This document shows, in pieces, positions 1 through 11,899 of a DNA stretch of 64,000 nt. The number at the start of each line of letters is the position of its first letter. Positions within the stretch are counted from its first letter, which is position 1. This DNA comes from Ridgeia piscesae. Its lineage: Eukaryota > Annelida > Polychaeta > Sabellida > Siboglinidae. The stretch spans positions 1 through 64,000 of the forward strand of contig JAODUO010001210.1 of NCBI GenBank assembly GCA_025642075.2, written 5' to 3'. Made by a program: the position numbers and the translations under genes. The notes under the pieces were generated by a model that worked only from the letters and a program-made list of their open reading frames with translations, did not search any database and was not told where the DNA came from.

Positions 1-129
1 GCATTTTGTTTTTTAACCAACGTTATTAGTTCCTCTCGAATACCTACCACTATTTATTTATGTAATGTCAATATTACAAAAAATAATTGAAGTTTTATTG
101 CCAGCCAAGATGCTATTAATAAGACACTT

Positions 130-340
130 GTATTACACTTTTTCAATAAACCACCAGGAACCATTCACCCATGCTGTAATTAATGCAGAAAGACTACTCA
201 TATACAACTATCCATCTCTGTCTATAGCCAGTTTTAATTCGTTCAAAAGCAGCAATGTAGAGTGGATGCACCTGCCAAAAATCAACAACGGATTTCAAGG
301 GATGTTTGGTCCATGTTCCTTGTTTAAGATTACAGGCTTC
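130..340 (-). mobile_element. SINE relic, strongly diverged
   Basis: Shares ATGCTGTAATTAATGCAGAAAG, the CTATAGCCAG motif and GCAATGTAGAGTG in order with the copy at 3150-3420. Both ends are eroded. Confidence 0.55.
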
Positions 341-369
341 ACAAGTCCAAGTTACTCAGCTATATGAAA

Positions 370-1030
370 GATGCGTTGTCGCGACAGTGGAGTAATATGC
401 CACTGAAGCATGTTTTAGCTCAGATGCCATTATTTTCGGCCAAATCGCGATTAGTCTTTGGGGTCCAAAATACATACCAATGACACATCCAGAAAATCTA
501 ATGAAATTAATAATATCAATTAAAACATCTTAAAAACTATTTCAATACGAATTATAGCACTTAATGAAAAAAACCAAACCAATTATTTGGGCTGCTAATC
601 AAAATTATTTAAAACCGGACGGAGAAATCAAACATTTCCAAAGCATGTCCCTTCTTGGTATACGATCACGTTTACCACCTATCAGTTATGCTTTTCTCTC
701 GTCCCCTTTTCCTCAATATGGAGTACGGTTATAAAACGAAATGGATCTGAAATTCCCAAATGTATTTATTCAACGCTTTCCTTGAATATTGATATACTCT
801 TTTCCCAGTTTGATACAGGGATATATTTTAGTCAACTTGACAAATGCCTTGATTTGTTTTCGCTACTGTGGAGCAAAATGCCACCGAACATTGTTTTATA
901 ATAATCAAGAATGAATGTTTGAGCTCAGATCCATTATTTTCTGTCAAATCGCGTTTAAATCATTGAGGTCTTGCTAAAGGTTTGAGTCGCATAGCTTTGC
1001 GGCAAATTACTTCAGAGAATTCAAGCAAAA
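370..1030 (+). repeat. Unclassified dispersed repeat, copy A
   Basis: Shares ordered blocks with 1170-1815 and 8125-8690: AAAACGAAATGGATCTGAAAT, TTCAACGCTTTCCTTGAATA, TTGACAAATGCCTTGATTTG, TGAGGTCTTGCTAAAGGTTTGAG. No ORF, terminal repeats or tRNA-like head found. Confidence 0.8.
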
Positions 1031-1169
1031 CAACAGTTTGTAAGCCTTAATTGATTCGATAGACGGCAGCACGCATTGACGGGCACTCGGTAGGTGGCGG
1101 AAACCGGGAGATAGAACGTTCGACGTTCCGTAAAGTTACGCTGTCGCCGCGTTTTCTGTCTTGACGTCA

Positions 1170-1815
1170 TATAACAATCAAATCGGCCAGATCCAAAATA
1201 CATACCCAAAGACATATCCAGAAAATTTAGTTTATTGATATGTTAAATTCAATTTCGAAAGGAAATAATTAATTAGAAATATCCTAAAGACTTTTCAGTA
1301 CGGATTAAGCACTTAATGGTACACAAATATATTTAGTTTCAAAACAAAATAAATTTTACTAATCAAAATTAATTTAAAAGGACGGAGCAATCAAACATTT
1401 GCATACCCTGTCCCTTTTTGGATACGATCACGTTTACCACTGTCAGTTATGCTTATCTGCTCGCCCCCTTTCTCGAATTGGAGTTTCTGTTATTAAAACG
1501 AAATGGATCTGAAATCGCACGCAAATTTTTTTAAAAAGTAACTTATTCAACGCTTTCCTTGAATATTGATATACTCATTTTCCCATGTTTGATACAGGGA
1601 TATATTTTTAGTCAACTTGACAAATGCCTTGATTTGTTTTCGCTACGTGGAGCAAAATGCCACCGAACATTGTTTTATAATAATCGGGAATATGTTTAGC
1701 TCAGATCCATTATTTTCTGTCAAATCGCGATTAGTCATTGAGGTCTTGCTAAAGGTTTGAGTCGCATAGCTTTCGGCAATTACTTCAGAGAATTCAAGCA
1801 AAACAACTTTTTGTA
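1170..1815 (+). repeat. Unclassified dispersed repeat, copy B
   Basis: Nearest relative of copy A, in direct orientation. Begins with AAATCGGCCAGATCCAAAAT and ends with AGAGAATTCAAGCAAAACAAC. Confidence 0.8.
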
Positions 1816-1929
1816 AGCCTTGGGGAGTGAAGGGCTGAACCCACAGCCCAAACATAAGAAATATAATTTACAGCACTTGTCACCATAATTTGACAAGCAC
1901 AGCGTCACGGTATATTTTTAATTTTTTTT

Positions 1930-2245
1930 TTAAACAGGGGCGCTGCCATCTTGCCTAGGGCCTTTTCCGGTTTGATGGCGTGTTGCCTACAATCCCGGAA
2001 GCCGCCAGTCGATAGGCGACGCAGCATAGCTTCGCAAAAAGGGGCCAAACGCATTAAAACAAACATAATTAAAAATTTAATGCACTGTATAGTAATAGAT
2101 ATACTATGATTGTTAGTAAGCAACTTTTCACATACTTCCACGAAAGGATTCCTGCCAAAAAAGCAGGTTAGAGATGATGAAGTTGGCGTGTCCGCCGGCG
2201 GAAAGTTCGACAAGAGTCTGCGGTGGTCACTTTCAAACGCCGATT
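1930..2245. promoter_or_regulatory. Promoter-like CpG patch
   Basis: CpG-rich in an AT-rich area. Contains GCCATCTTG (YY1-like), CCGGAAG (ETS-like) and CTACAATCCCGG (resembling the ZNF143 core). Open frames on both strands are short. No adjoining gene was identified, so this rests on motifs only. Confidence 0.3.
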
Positions 2246-2299
2246 GCAAGCCTAATTACAAACGTGACGAGCACAAAGAGACACTAACATAAAAACATA

Positions 2300-3150
2300 A
2301 GTCTCGATCAAAGCCACAGGTGCATCTTTGGCCGATTTGTTTGCATATAAGTACGCAGCGACAAAGTAATGTTTGGTGAACTGAGAGGGAAAACCGGAAC
2401 GATTTCCTTATTTGGAAGGTGAAGCGGCGCGTAGGAAATTACATGCCGAAACCAGCTTGTTGTTCCAAGCCGACTCGGCACTTACGAGTCCAACGTGTAT
2501 CGTTACGACTACAATTTAGTTCCACAGTTGTATTTCATCGTCTGTATAATATACGAATGTTACCTAAGCAAAGTTTAAATGTAATAAGAAATATGAATGT
2601 AATAAAGTAAAAATATGTGGGGACAGTATTATTTAAGGGAAATAAAGAATGTTTATATAATCCACGGATTTAGGTCAACAGTTCGCCGGCGAGCTGTACC
2701 TAGACCAACGCCGGTTCGTTGGTTGCTAAAAATAGCTCGAGTCTCTAGGTACAAGTAAACTTTTTTTTCTGACATAGACAGTCGCCGGTGGTGGAATAAC
2801 CTTCTTCAAGATAATGACATAAAAAGAAATGACAGCTACGACCATGCATGCGTATGACGTTTATTTTAAACAATACTCGTCGTCATATGCAAATTAGAGT
2901 GACTCGCTAATTAGTCAACAACAGTCAAGAACTGTCAGTCATATTACAGGCATTACTTGGAATTAATTAACAGAAACAGCAAAACACAAATTTATGTTAT
3001 TATTTAAATTAGACTGTTAACTGCTTTCAATAAAACACTACCGTATATAATGTAATTGATTTAACCCATAAATCAACCGATTTAAATCATTCAAGAAAAA
3101 ACTCTGGTTTTATTAGCTGCTAATTTATAAAGGGAAGATCTTATTTAGCG
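2300..3150. other. Non-coding stretch, nothing recognised
   Basis: AT-rich sequence with no convincing exon, repeat or RNA gene on either strand. Confidence 0.5.
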
Positions 3151-3420
3151 CAGCAACCAATCCTCAGGATTGCTGAAAGCGCTTTACACTTTATTTCCCC
3201 GACAGACCTGTTCAATCAGATATACCATCTCAACTTCTCTGGGAAGCATCCAGCGATATGCTATAATTAATGCCGAAAGCTACTCGTACAATATCCACCA
3301 CTCCCTATAGCCATGCAGGTACTCATTTTTACACTGAGTGAACTGGAGCAATGTAGAGTAAAAAAAAATTGCCCAAGGTTTTAGCATCACAGCAGAGAAT
3401 TGGGGACATAGCTGTTGACT
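3150..3420 (-). mobile_element. SINE copy, head truncated
   Basis: Plus strand shows GCTTTACACTTTATTTCCCC, AACTTCTCTGGGAAGCATCC, CTATAGCCATGCAGGTACTC and GCCCAAGGTTTTAGCATCAC in the same order as the copy at 34740-35070. The tRNA-like head is missing beyond 3410. Confidence 0.75.
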
Positions 3421-3424
3421 TATG

Positions 3425-5830
3425 AATACTGTCTGTTGAACACTAGTTTGCTTACAAGTTAATCTTGGCCATTACATGAGGACACTGTTTTTTGACATTA
3501 TGCAAGCTGAGGATGTGCTGTTTATATGCATTTTATCATCAAGCCAGAGACCAGAACGACAAGTAGGAAATGGCAAAGCCCATGCAGGTTAGTAAAATAT
3601 TATTGTCATTATGAGTATGGTATCATTGTATTTGTTTCTGGTAACATCTGTACATGTGTGCATCGCACAACTTTCTATGAAATAATGAGTATAACAACAA
3701 TAAAACATGCTACAGAATCAATCACACTTAACATAGTGTCACTATTAAGTATGTTAAGTGTCTATCCAATGACATTGCCCATCACAACCCAAGTCAATTG
3801 GCAATATTACCTGGGAACACATTTAGTATTTTAATTTAGGCAGTAGAATATTGTATAACTTCATGTATGCCTCTGCTGTTATTGCTGTAGAATATACAAT
3901 ACACAATCAATCTTTTACTAGAATTGTTTTGACATACATAATAAGTCACTAGTGTCCGATATTAAAAAATTAAAGATTAATAAATTTCTAAATAACCGAC
4001 AACTTTTTTTTTATCCCCCAAAACATTATTTACCCTTACCATTTAAGAATTTGCAGTTTTGCTTTGCAAATGACAAACAAGCACACATTTGTTTTAGTTG
4101 GGGGTCAGAATAGTCTCGTGACAGCAGGTAGTAATATCACTGACCCCTGATTAAAATTAATAGTTACTGAGTGAAAAACATTTAGAACCTTACATTGGCC
4201 CATAGCCTGCATTGTTACCTGCAAGGGTTGTAAACATCATGATCAAAGTACAACAGAGGACTGCTGTTACTAATTGCAGTTAACAGCCTAGTGCAAATTA
4301 GGCAATAAGATCACAATCTTAGTAGTGTCCTGTGTTTCCTAGCAAGAGTGAAAAGACTATCCATACCCAATAAAACATCACTGCCTGGATGAAGCCCCAT
4401 CATCTCTCTAGTGCACTTGCATTTCTTACCAGTTCACAGTCATATGTTAGGGCATGATGAAAAGACAAACCACTGCAACAGAGGTCAGCTTTAAATGTTG
4501 CTAACTTTGAGTGTTTAAATAAATCTTCAAATTTGTTGGTACTAATGGCTGTTGGAGAATGATTATCGACCAACATGACTAGTATATTGAATCGGAAATG
4601 AATAGTGTTACTGTGTATAAGAAATAAGACTATAAAATAAGAATATAAAGTAGGAAAATTATATTTTAATAAGGCATGTATTCTGCTTTCAATAGTACCG
4701 CATACATCAGCATTGTTCAGTTAGTGCAGTTAGTGTTTGATAACGGGAAGGTGTCCATAATCACTTCCAAAAGTATTTATTAGGAAAATGGCCAAAAAGT
4801 TTATTTAGAAAACCTTATACAAAGCAATAAAAAAAAACTTATATATCTCGGAAAAGACTCAGTTGGGTAAAACCCCACCCACAAATGAAACTTATGTATA
4901 AACCCCAATGTAAAAATATTTTAAATTAAAAACAAAATATTAGTATTTAGAATAAAGCCGACATTTGTATTTTTGGAAAATGCAAGTATGACTTTGATTA
5001 TGGCCAAATAGGTGTCTCTGATTGGAACAAGGAGGACATTGATTGCACCTAACTAACTTAAACATTTTATTTCCTTATATGTGCAAGTGGGGTTGTATAA
5101 TTGGTTTACTATGTAATTTATGTGAGCTGCTTATGTAGGGGTGGGTTTTGTTTGTTTGTAAATTCTGAATGACTCAGAACACATACAATTAAATTTAAAA
5201 AATGCCAGGAAGGTTAGTCATATAATGGAATTCGCACAGAATGCACCATTGAAAAGGTAATGTTCTATTTATTGCAGGAATGTTCCCTGGTTGAACCACA
5301 ACACCCTGCTCAGCCCACTGTCCACTGGTCTCATTGAGACAGAGTTGACTAGTGACCCTGGCTAGCAGTAGCAGACAAGCCAGCAAGCAGATACCCAATA
5401 CACAAAACTGATATGGGGGGCATTTCAAGGGATCTTCTCAAAAACCAAATCACCAGTATTACTTTGTGTTTTGGGGCCCTTAGAATGATGCAATAAAATA
5501 CAGATTTCTTGTTACAGTAGCACCACCACATGCAACAGCCATGCAAAAGTAGATTTGTTTAACAATTGTGGAAAAATAGCTGGGGGACCCTATGGGGCCT
5601 TAAAAATTCAATCAAATTTAGATTTCTCTGCATAGTACGTTACAATATCCACAGATGCATCTACACAAAATTAGATCCTGAACACTTTCCGAAATGCCAA
5701 TTATAAGTTGATTTATTCTGTGGTTTTTTATGACATAGGTACTGCAATGAGAAAACAAAAGATGACAAAACATTGTTATTTATATGTATATCACAGAAGA
5801 TACATACCATCTTACATATGTATCATTCTT
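3425..5830. other. Non-coding stretch, nothing recognised
   Basis: AT-rich sequence. ORFs at 3526-3834 and 5195-5546 lack family motifs and splice context. Confidence 0.5.
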
Positions 5831-5834
5831 TCAG

Positions 5835-6437
5835 ATGAAGGATTCACAAATACCAAGCACACCTTTCAAAGGATCCTGTGCACCAGATGACATTGTCCCT
5901 CATGGCAGTATGGATGTCACATTGCAAAGCCCTTTTAAATTGTAGTGTCAAACTCAAACAGAGCCAGTGATCATGTCACCAATGCGATACTTCATCAATG
6001 CAGCAATTAATACATATGATATTGTTGTTCCAGTGAATATTCATCATGACCATGGGTATGCAAAGTTGTGTCGCAGTCCTGCATGCCTTCTTCAACTGAC
6101 CATGGCAGTCTAGTCAATGTGGATGACACTTCGGATGTCCCAGTTTCACTGTCTCCATCTTCAGATCATTCTGTCTGCAACAGTCAGAAGGAAAATTCTG
6201 AAGACAGTGATCCGGAATTTTGGGGAGCGGATGACAGCGATATCACTGATGATGACTCAAGCAGTTCTGACACTAATGAGAAACAGAGAAAATTTTGTTG
6301 TTTACAACAACAAAAAACTAATTTCCCTTTTCTGCACCTGCAAAAAAACCCCGGCTAGTATACTATGCCTGCTGCCTGTTGGAAGCATCCCATTGAACAT
6401 GTGCAGTGATGATATGCAGCTAACCGATACATTCTGA
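5835..6437 (+). CDS. Possible exon(s) of an unrecognised protein
   Basis: After an acceptor-like CATTCTTTCAG at 5825-5834 comes MKDSQIPSTPFKGSCAPDD. From 6068 an acidic, Ser-rich open stretch follows (SEDSDPEFWGADDSDITDDD) and a shift near 6290 would read ENFVVYNNKKLISLF. The order resembles the N-terminal part of transposase-like or P2X7-like host proteins, but I cannot name a family. It may be a pseudogene. Confidence 0.3.
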
Positions 6438-7079
6438 CATTTGATTTATAGTAAACAATCATTATCTTATAATGATTATTAGTAATTGGCAAAACTTTTA
6501 ATTCATCAATATCACATCATGAAGTCAGCGCATTGGGTTTATTTGTTTGTGAAATACTTTAATAAAATTATCACAGCGTTTCAAACAAATAATTTTTATG
6601 TTAAATTGTTACAGCATTTTGCAAACACATGAATTTATGATTGTGGTGTTGAAAAAAACACCCCACATATCCAATATACTGTATACAATAATTAAAACTC
6701 CAATTCAATATTCTCATGTGAATTGCACAATGTCCTTATTACACATCTATTTATTATTCAGACTATATTATAAATTGCATGGCAGCACGCATATCTAAAT
6801 AACATTATTTACATAAATTAAACAAATTGTATTAACATTTTAAAATGGAAATTAAATAATTATATTAAAAGGATGCACACATCATGTAACATCCTGTCAA
6901 AAATAAAATAAGTTTGTAACAAAGATTTACGTTACGAATTCGAAGATAGAATTTATTTTTTATTTAATATTGTCATTGTGTGGCCATACAAGTATAATTG
7001 CTCTGTTTAGGTTTGAATTGCAAAATAATTTTTCGATACCTGTTGAACTACATATTATTACCTACTACCTACTTTGGTC

Positions 7080-7660
7080 GAACGAACGAGTCTGCACGCA
7101 AATCGCACATAGATAACAGACCGATATTCCCAACATTGTGTCATTGACAGATGTCTTGGTCAGTCATAGGCATAGCTCATGCAGGCATCTGTCAGCACGG
7201 TCGGGCAACCCAGCTTTTCCAGACAACATACAAATTCGATGTGCGTCGACATTGGGACGCAGTATCCACACAAACACAATGCCACATTCACATTGTTCCC
7301 AAAATCAAACATCCTCGATTCCATAAAAATTGCGATCTTTTCTCGCCGTCTCGTCGACTCTCGGCGGGGGTTTTAAATTTACGCCTCGCACCTCGGCTCG
7401 CACGCTGGGTTAAGCAAGAATTAATGGCTTTACGTGTGTCACTTGTGCTATAGATGCTTCTCTCACTTGTGCTACAAATGTTCCTCTGTCGGATCCATTT
7501 TCTACTGTGATTTATCCCAAAACCACTAGCAAATAGCGTAGCTCCTCGCTAACGTAAAACACTTCCGACATTTGTAAACAACAGAAAAATAGTCCGGACT
7601 GACCTTCCTTTCGGTAGGCCCGCCCCTTGAAGCCTGTCAAAATCTGCTCTCGGGAAGTGT
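7080..7660. promoter_or_regulatory. Second CpG-rich patch, possible promoter
   Basis: Raised CpG over AT-rich surroundings, with CACTTCCG (ETS-like) near 7560 and CCCGCCCCTTG (GC box) near 7620. Overlapping short ORFs (7138-7453) look like by-products of base composition. Confidence 0.22.
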
Positions 7661-8124
7661 CACGTTTCGAATTTTTTCATTGGTTAAAAATCGTAATAAT
7701 ATAATTTCACCTTTTTATTTCGAATGCAAATAAATATTATTTGTTGACACATAGGACCCCTTTCGTGTATAATAAGGTACCATATCTTTGTTTTTGCGCA
7801 GAAATGTCTAATAACGAAGAAAACCGAAAGAAACCAAAATTTTTCATGGGCTAGATAGGAGGTAATCAAACCACTCGGCTTGGAATAAAGATGGCGTTAC
7901 GCAGTGTTCTATGACGACGATTTAGGCACTGAAAATATTTTTTTTTCCCCGTTTGTCTGATAAGTGAATATGCTTCTTTCACCATTAATGTATACTTATA
8001 TAGTATACATTTAGGTATATGGAATGTTACAGCTGTGTTTAGCCCCCTTAAGATTGAAGGGCACACCACAGGGGCCCACTAAGGGAATAAATTTCGACTT
8101 CCTAATTTTGCGCCCGCGTCACGT

Positions 8125-8690
8125 ATTTAAATCGGCCAGATCCAAAATACATATAAAAATGACAATCCAGAAAATTATTTTTGATTGTTAAATTAAATTT
8201 CAAAAGGGAAAAATAAAAACAATTAAAAAACCTAAAGACTATTTCAGTACGGAACAATTCAAGTTAAAAATTATTAACCCCAAAAAAATTATTTGCTCTA
8301 TCAAAATTATTATAGGACGGGGGCCCAAATTTCAAAGCAGTCCCTTCTTGGAATACGATCACTTTTACCACCTTAGTTATTTTATTGCCGTCCCCTTTTC
8401 TGAATATGGAGTTTCTGTTTTTAAAACGAAATGGATCTGAAATCGCCGCAAATTTTTTTTAAAAATGAAACTTATTCAACGCTTTCCTTGAATATTGATT
8501 ATCATTTCCGAGTCTTGAAAGGGATATATTTAAAGTCAACTTACAAATGCCTTGATTTGTTTCGCAAAGGGGAGAAAACCACGCGTTTTATAAAAAGGAA
8601 ATCATTTTTCCCCAGATGTTTTTTTCTTAAAATCAATATTTTTTGAGGTCTTTGTAAAGGTTTGAGCGTTAGCTTTGTGTTTTTACCAAA
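8125..8690 (+). repeat. Unclassified dispersed repeat, copy C
   Basis: Same block order as copies A and B, starting AAATCGGCCAGATCCAAAAT, but with many single-base insertions, deletions and homopolymer changes. Confidence 0.75.
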
Positions 8691-8979
8691 GTTTTTGTGA
8701 GATTGTCCACCCGCATTTGACGGAAAAAAATGAAGTAGAAAAGGTTTTCCCAAAAACCAAGATTTTGTTAGTTATGCCTTGAAAGTGGGGAAAAATGGTG
8801 TACCTGTGTGTTTGTAGTCTATTTCAGGTCATCAGACACATTTAAAATTTTAATGGCTTAACAGTTAACATCCATGTGTCCGCCAAAACATGGGACTGGC
8901 AATAAATTTTATCCATAAAACCCTGGTACCAGCCGTGCACTCCTCCGTCCCAGCGGGGGGGTGGACACGGGGGACATAC

Positions 8980-9075
8980 CTGTGGTGGGCTTCCGGCTCA
9001 TGTCGTGATGGTACAGAGCGATAGCTGACGTGACGCCTCGTCCAGGGCCTGATCAGCCAACTCCCCCCCCACGTG
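8980..9075 (-). CDS. Possible small exon
   Basis: Minus strand encodes SAIALYHHDMSRKPTTG up to a donor CACAG|GTATGT. The flank holds suspicious poly-G runs that prevent finding an acceptor. Family unknown; other frames are also open. Confidence 0.2.
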
Positions 9076-9199
9076 ACACTCTAGGTTATATTTCCAAGTT
9101 CGACACGGGCCCGTCCGCGAATTTAGCTCGATAGGGCGTGCAACCGCGCGGAAAACGGGGGGGCAGTTGGGGGGAGGAGGTCCAATACTCCATTTAACA

Positions 9200-10075
9200 A
9201 AGACTTTGTTTTGTTTTGGTCATAATAATCGAACTGTCCCGAAATAGCGATTTCAGTTATATTGTCCGAAAAGGGAAAATTTTACAAGCAGGAAACATGA
9301 ATTTTAACATTATTATGGTGGTTGCCATGGCAATAGCGGCAAGTACTTGTGTTTGGCGATCTTGACTAATAATGAAGAGTGCCAGTTTTGCGCGTACAAC
9401 CTGTTTGGGCCAAACGTTACATGTGTTATGATTATGTGCATTTAGACAACTTGTCAGATATAAGTGCTTATCGAAACCACAACGTACAGCAATGTAAAAC
9501 GCAAATTCCGTAAAAGACATATATGGTCTAACATCGTGTCTATTATCTGTACAACGTAAATCGCTATGTGTCTATAATAGTGTGATAAACTCAATATTAA
9601 ATCGGACATTTAAGATAAGAAACGTATAACACAAGATATGTATGAACTGATTTTCTAGTATTCATCAGTCGGAAGCTACAACTATCATCCATCATTAGAA
9701 TATTATTCTTGTGTCCAGTCCCCAATTAGTCTCGCTTAGTCCCAATGAGCTCCAGTCGCGCGGAGTCACGCCATGTATCGTGACCCACTTACAGGCCCTA
9801 TGGCTACAGCCCGAGCTTCCTCACAAGTGCACGGTCGATCAGTTCGGACAGCATTGGTGTAGGTAAACCAATCATCTTGGCGGCAGCTGCATTAAAAATT
9901 ATTCGATAACTGTTTTAAAATATCTGCTAAGTCCATTTCCTTTCCGCTGTATGCCACGTCAACGTCAACATTGAGTCAGCTTTGCACTCACGTGACCATT
10001 ATTTACTTTGTAATATCTGCATGCTTCTTTTCTCGGGCAGAGTTAGCCTAACACTGATAAATAAATTGTTACAGG
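9200..10075. other. Non-coding stretch, nothing recognised
   Basis: No repeat, exon or RNA signature seen. Confidence 0.45.
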
Positions 10076-10077
10076 TG

Positions 10078-10112
10078 ATAATGATGATGATGATGCTGAT
10101 GATGATGCTGAA

Positions 10113-10172
<60 letters not shown>
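10078..10172 (+). repeat. (ATG)n trinucleotide array
   Basis: ATG/GAT repeats with CTG interruptions near its start; gives a false poly-Met ORF. Confidence 0.97.
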
Positions 10173-11204
10173 AACGATAATAATAGTAATAACATTTTAT
10201 TTTGACACCATCAAATCCGGGAAGCTGTCACGTTCTTAAGTATGTAGATACATGATAATTCTAAATAGCTAAATGTTATGATAATAAGTCTGCGTATACG
10301 GATTAAATACTACTACTGCTCATATAATAACTAGTAATGATACGCTCTGAAGCATGATAAAAACCGAATAAATTATGCTATGTATAAATTGTATTAAATT
10401 TACAGATTAAGCTATATTCCTAAAAAAGATTATTAGACGAGAAATTAATAACAACACTATAATACCAGCTATATTACAATAATAATAATACCAACAAATA
10501 AGATTAATAATAAATATATTTGTAATGAGCTAAAATATAATGTATGCGATGTAAAACGTCTTGCGTTGAAAAGAAATTTCTTTAATTGTTTCTTGAATTG
10601 CTGGAGATTGCCGTTCCTGAGCCTGTTCGTTGGAAGCACAAGCAAATGCCAAATGGTTTATACGCTTTGCTTGGTGATAACTTTTTTGCGAAGAGGTACA
10701 ACGTTTTCACGGCTTCCTGTTCCCATTATCCTAAATTGACTTTTTACTATGACAAATTGATATCGATGTGGAAGCACGCGCGCACGTAATTCAAGATGGA
10801 TTTGTGCCGAGTGTGTCACTAGTAGGTGCTACGGTGACGGGCTCCAACACGCGCAGTCCCCGGTAATCACCTGCAATTATTTGACGCTTTGCTAATTGTA
10901 ACATCATGTCGTGGGTCGAATGCCAACGTTGCGTAGTTTCACCACGGAGTACTCGGGTTTCTGTTCATTGCTCAAATTTGTAAATTATCTGTTTTTCTAG
11001 CTGACTGATGCAGCATTGCAGCCAGGCGAATTTACTTTACGTTTTACAACAGTGAGCTTTCCAAACTACACTATTAATGAGTGGATGTCATGTGGAGCTA
11101 TAACATTATAAACTCCACCTACATTTAAATCTATCTACAAAGACGGGGTCTTATACTGACAGCATACTGAACGGGGGGCTACTGGCACTCAATTGTCACA
11201 CTTC

Positions 11205-11298
11205 GGGGGGGGGGGCTACTGGGACGGGGGCTAGAGACACGGGGGCTAGAGACACGGGGGCTAGAGACACGGGGGCTAGAGACACGGGGGCTAGTGGG
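11205..11298 (+). repeat. 15-bp repeat GGGGGCTAGAGACAC, ~5 copies
   Basis: Tandem units from 11225, preceded by a G-run and a variant GGGGGCTACTGGGAC. Confidence 0.92.
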
Positions 11299-11659
11299 AT
11301 GATACCATCAAATGTAACGGACTTTCCTTCATGTGTTATCGGAGTCGCCCGTAGAGCATCCGACTGAGCAATTAGCAAATTTCAACTTGGCCTCAAAATC
11401 TGCGTTGAATCGTCACGTGGAGGTTGTAATCAGGAAACTCCGCATTCAATCAGATATATCGTCGGGATGCAGTTTTAACAAGGATTACCTTAAGCCGCTC
11501 TCCATAAAAATAAAACTTACCTGCGCTGCGTTGTGATTAATTTACCTGAAATAGTTACAATACAGTCAACTTTGGTGAATTGGTAGATGAACGTGCATCG
11601 AAAGGGTCTTGAACTGTGACCGACAAGATCGGTTAATCAGATGCGTTGCTATGATATAT

Positions 11660-11896
11660 TCCTCACACACGCCCGAACACACGCACGCACACATGCACGC
11701 ACGCACGCACACATACGCACACACACACGCACACACACCCATACACACACACACGCACGCACGCACGCACACACCCGCACACGCACACGCACACGCACAC
11801 GCACACGCACACGCACACGCACACGCACACGCACACGCACACGCACACGCACACGCACACGCACACGCACACGCACACGCACACGCACACACACAT
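11660..11896 (+). repeat. (CACACG)n hexanucleotide array
   Basis: About 20 perfect CACACG units at 11774-11890, preceded by mixed ACGC and CACA. Alternating purine-pyrimidine, so it is Z-DNA prone. Gives false ORFs in every frame. Confidence 0.97.
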
Positions 11897-11899
11897 ACT

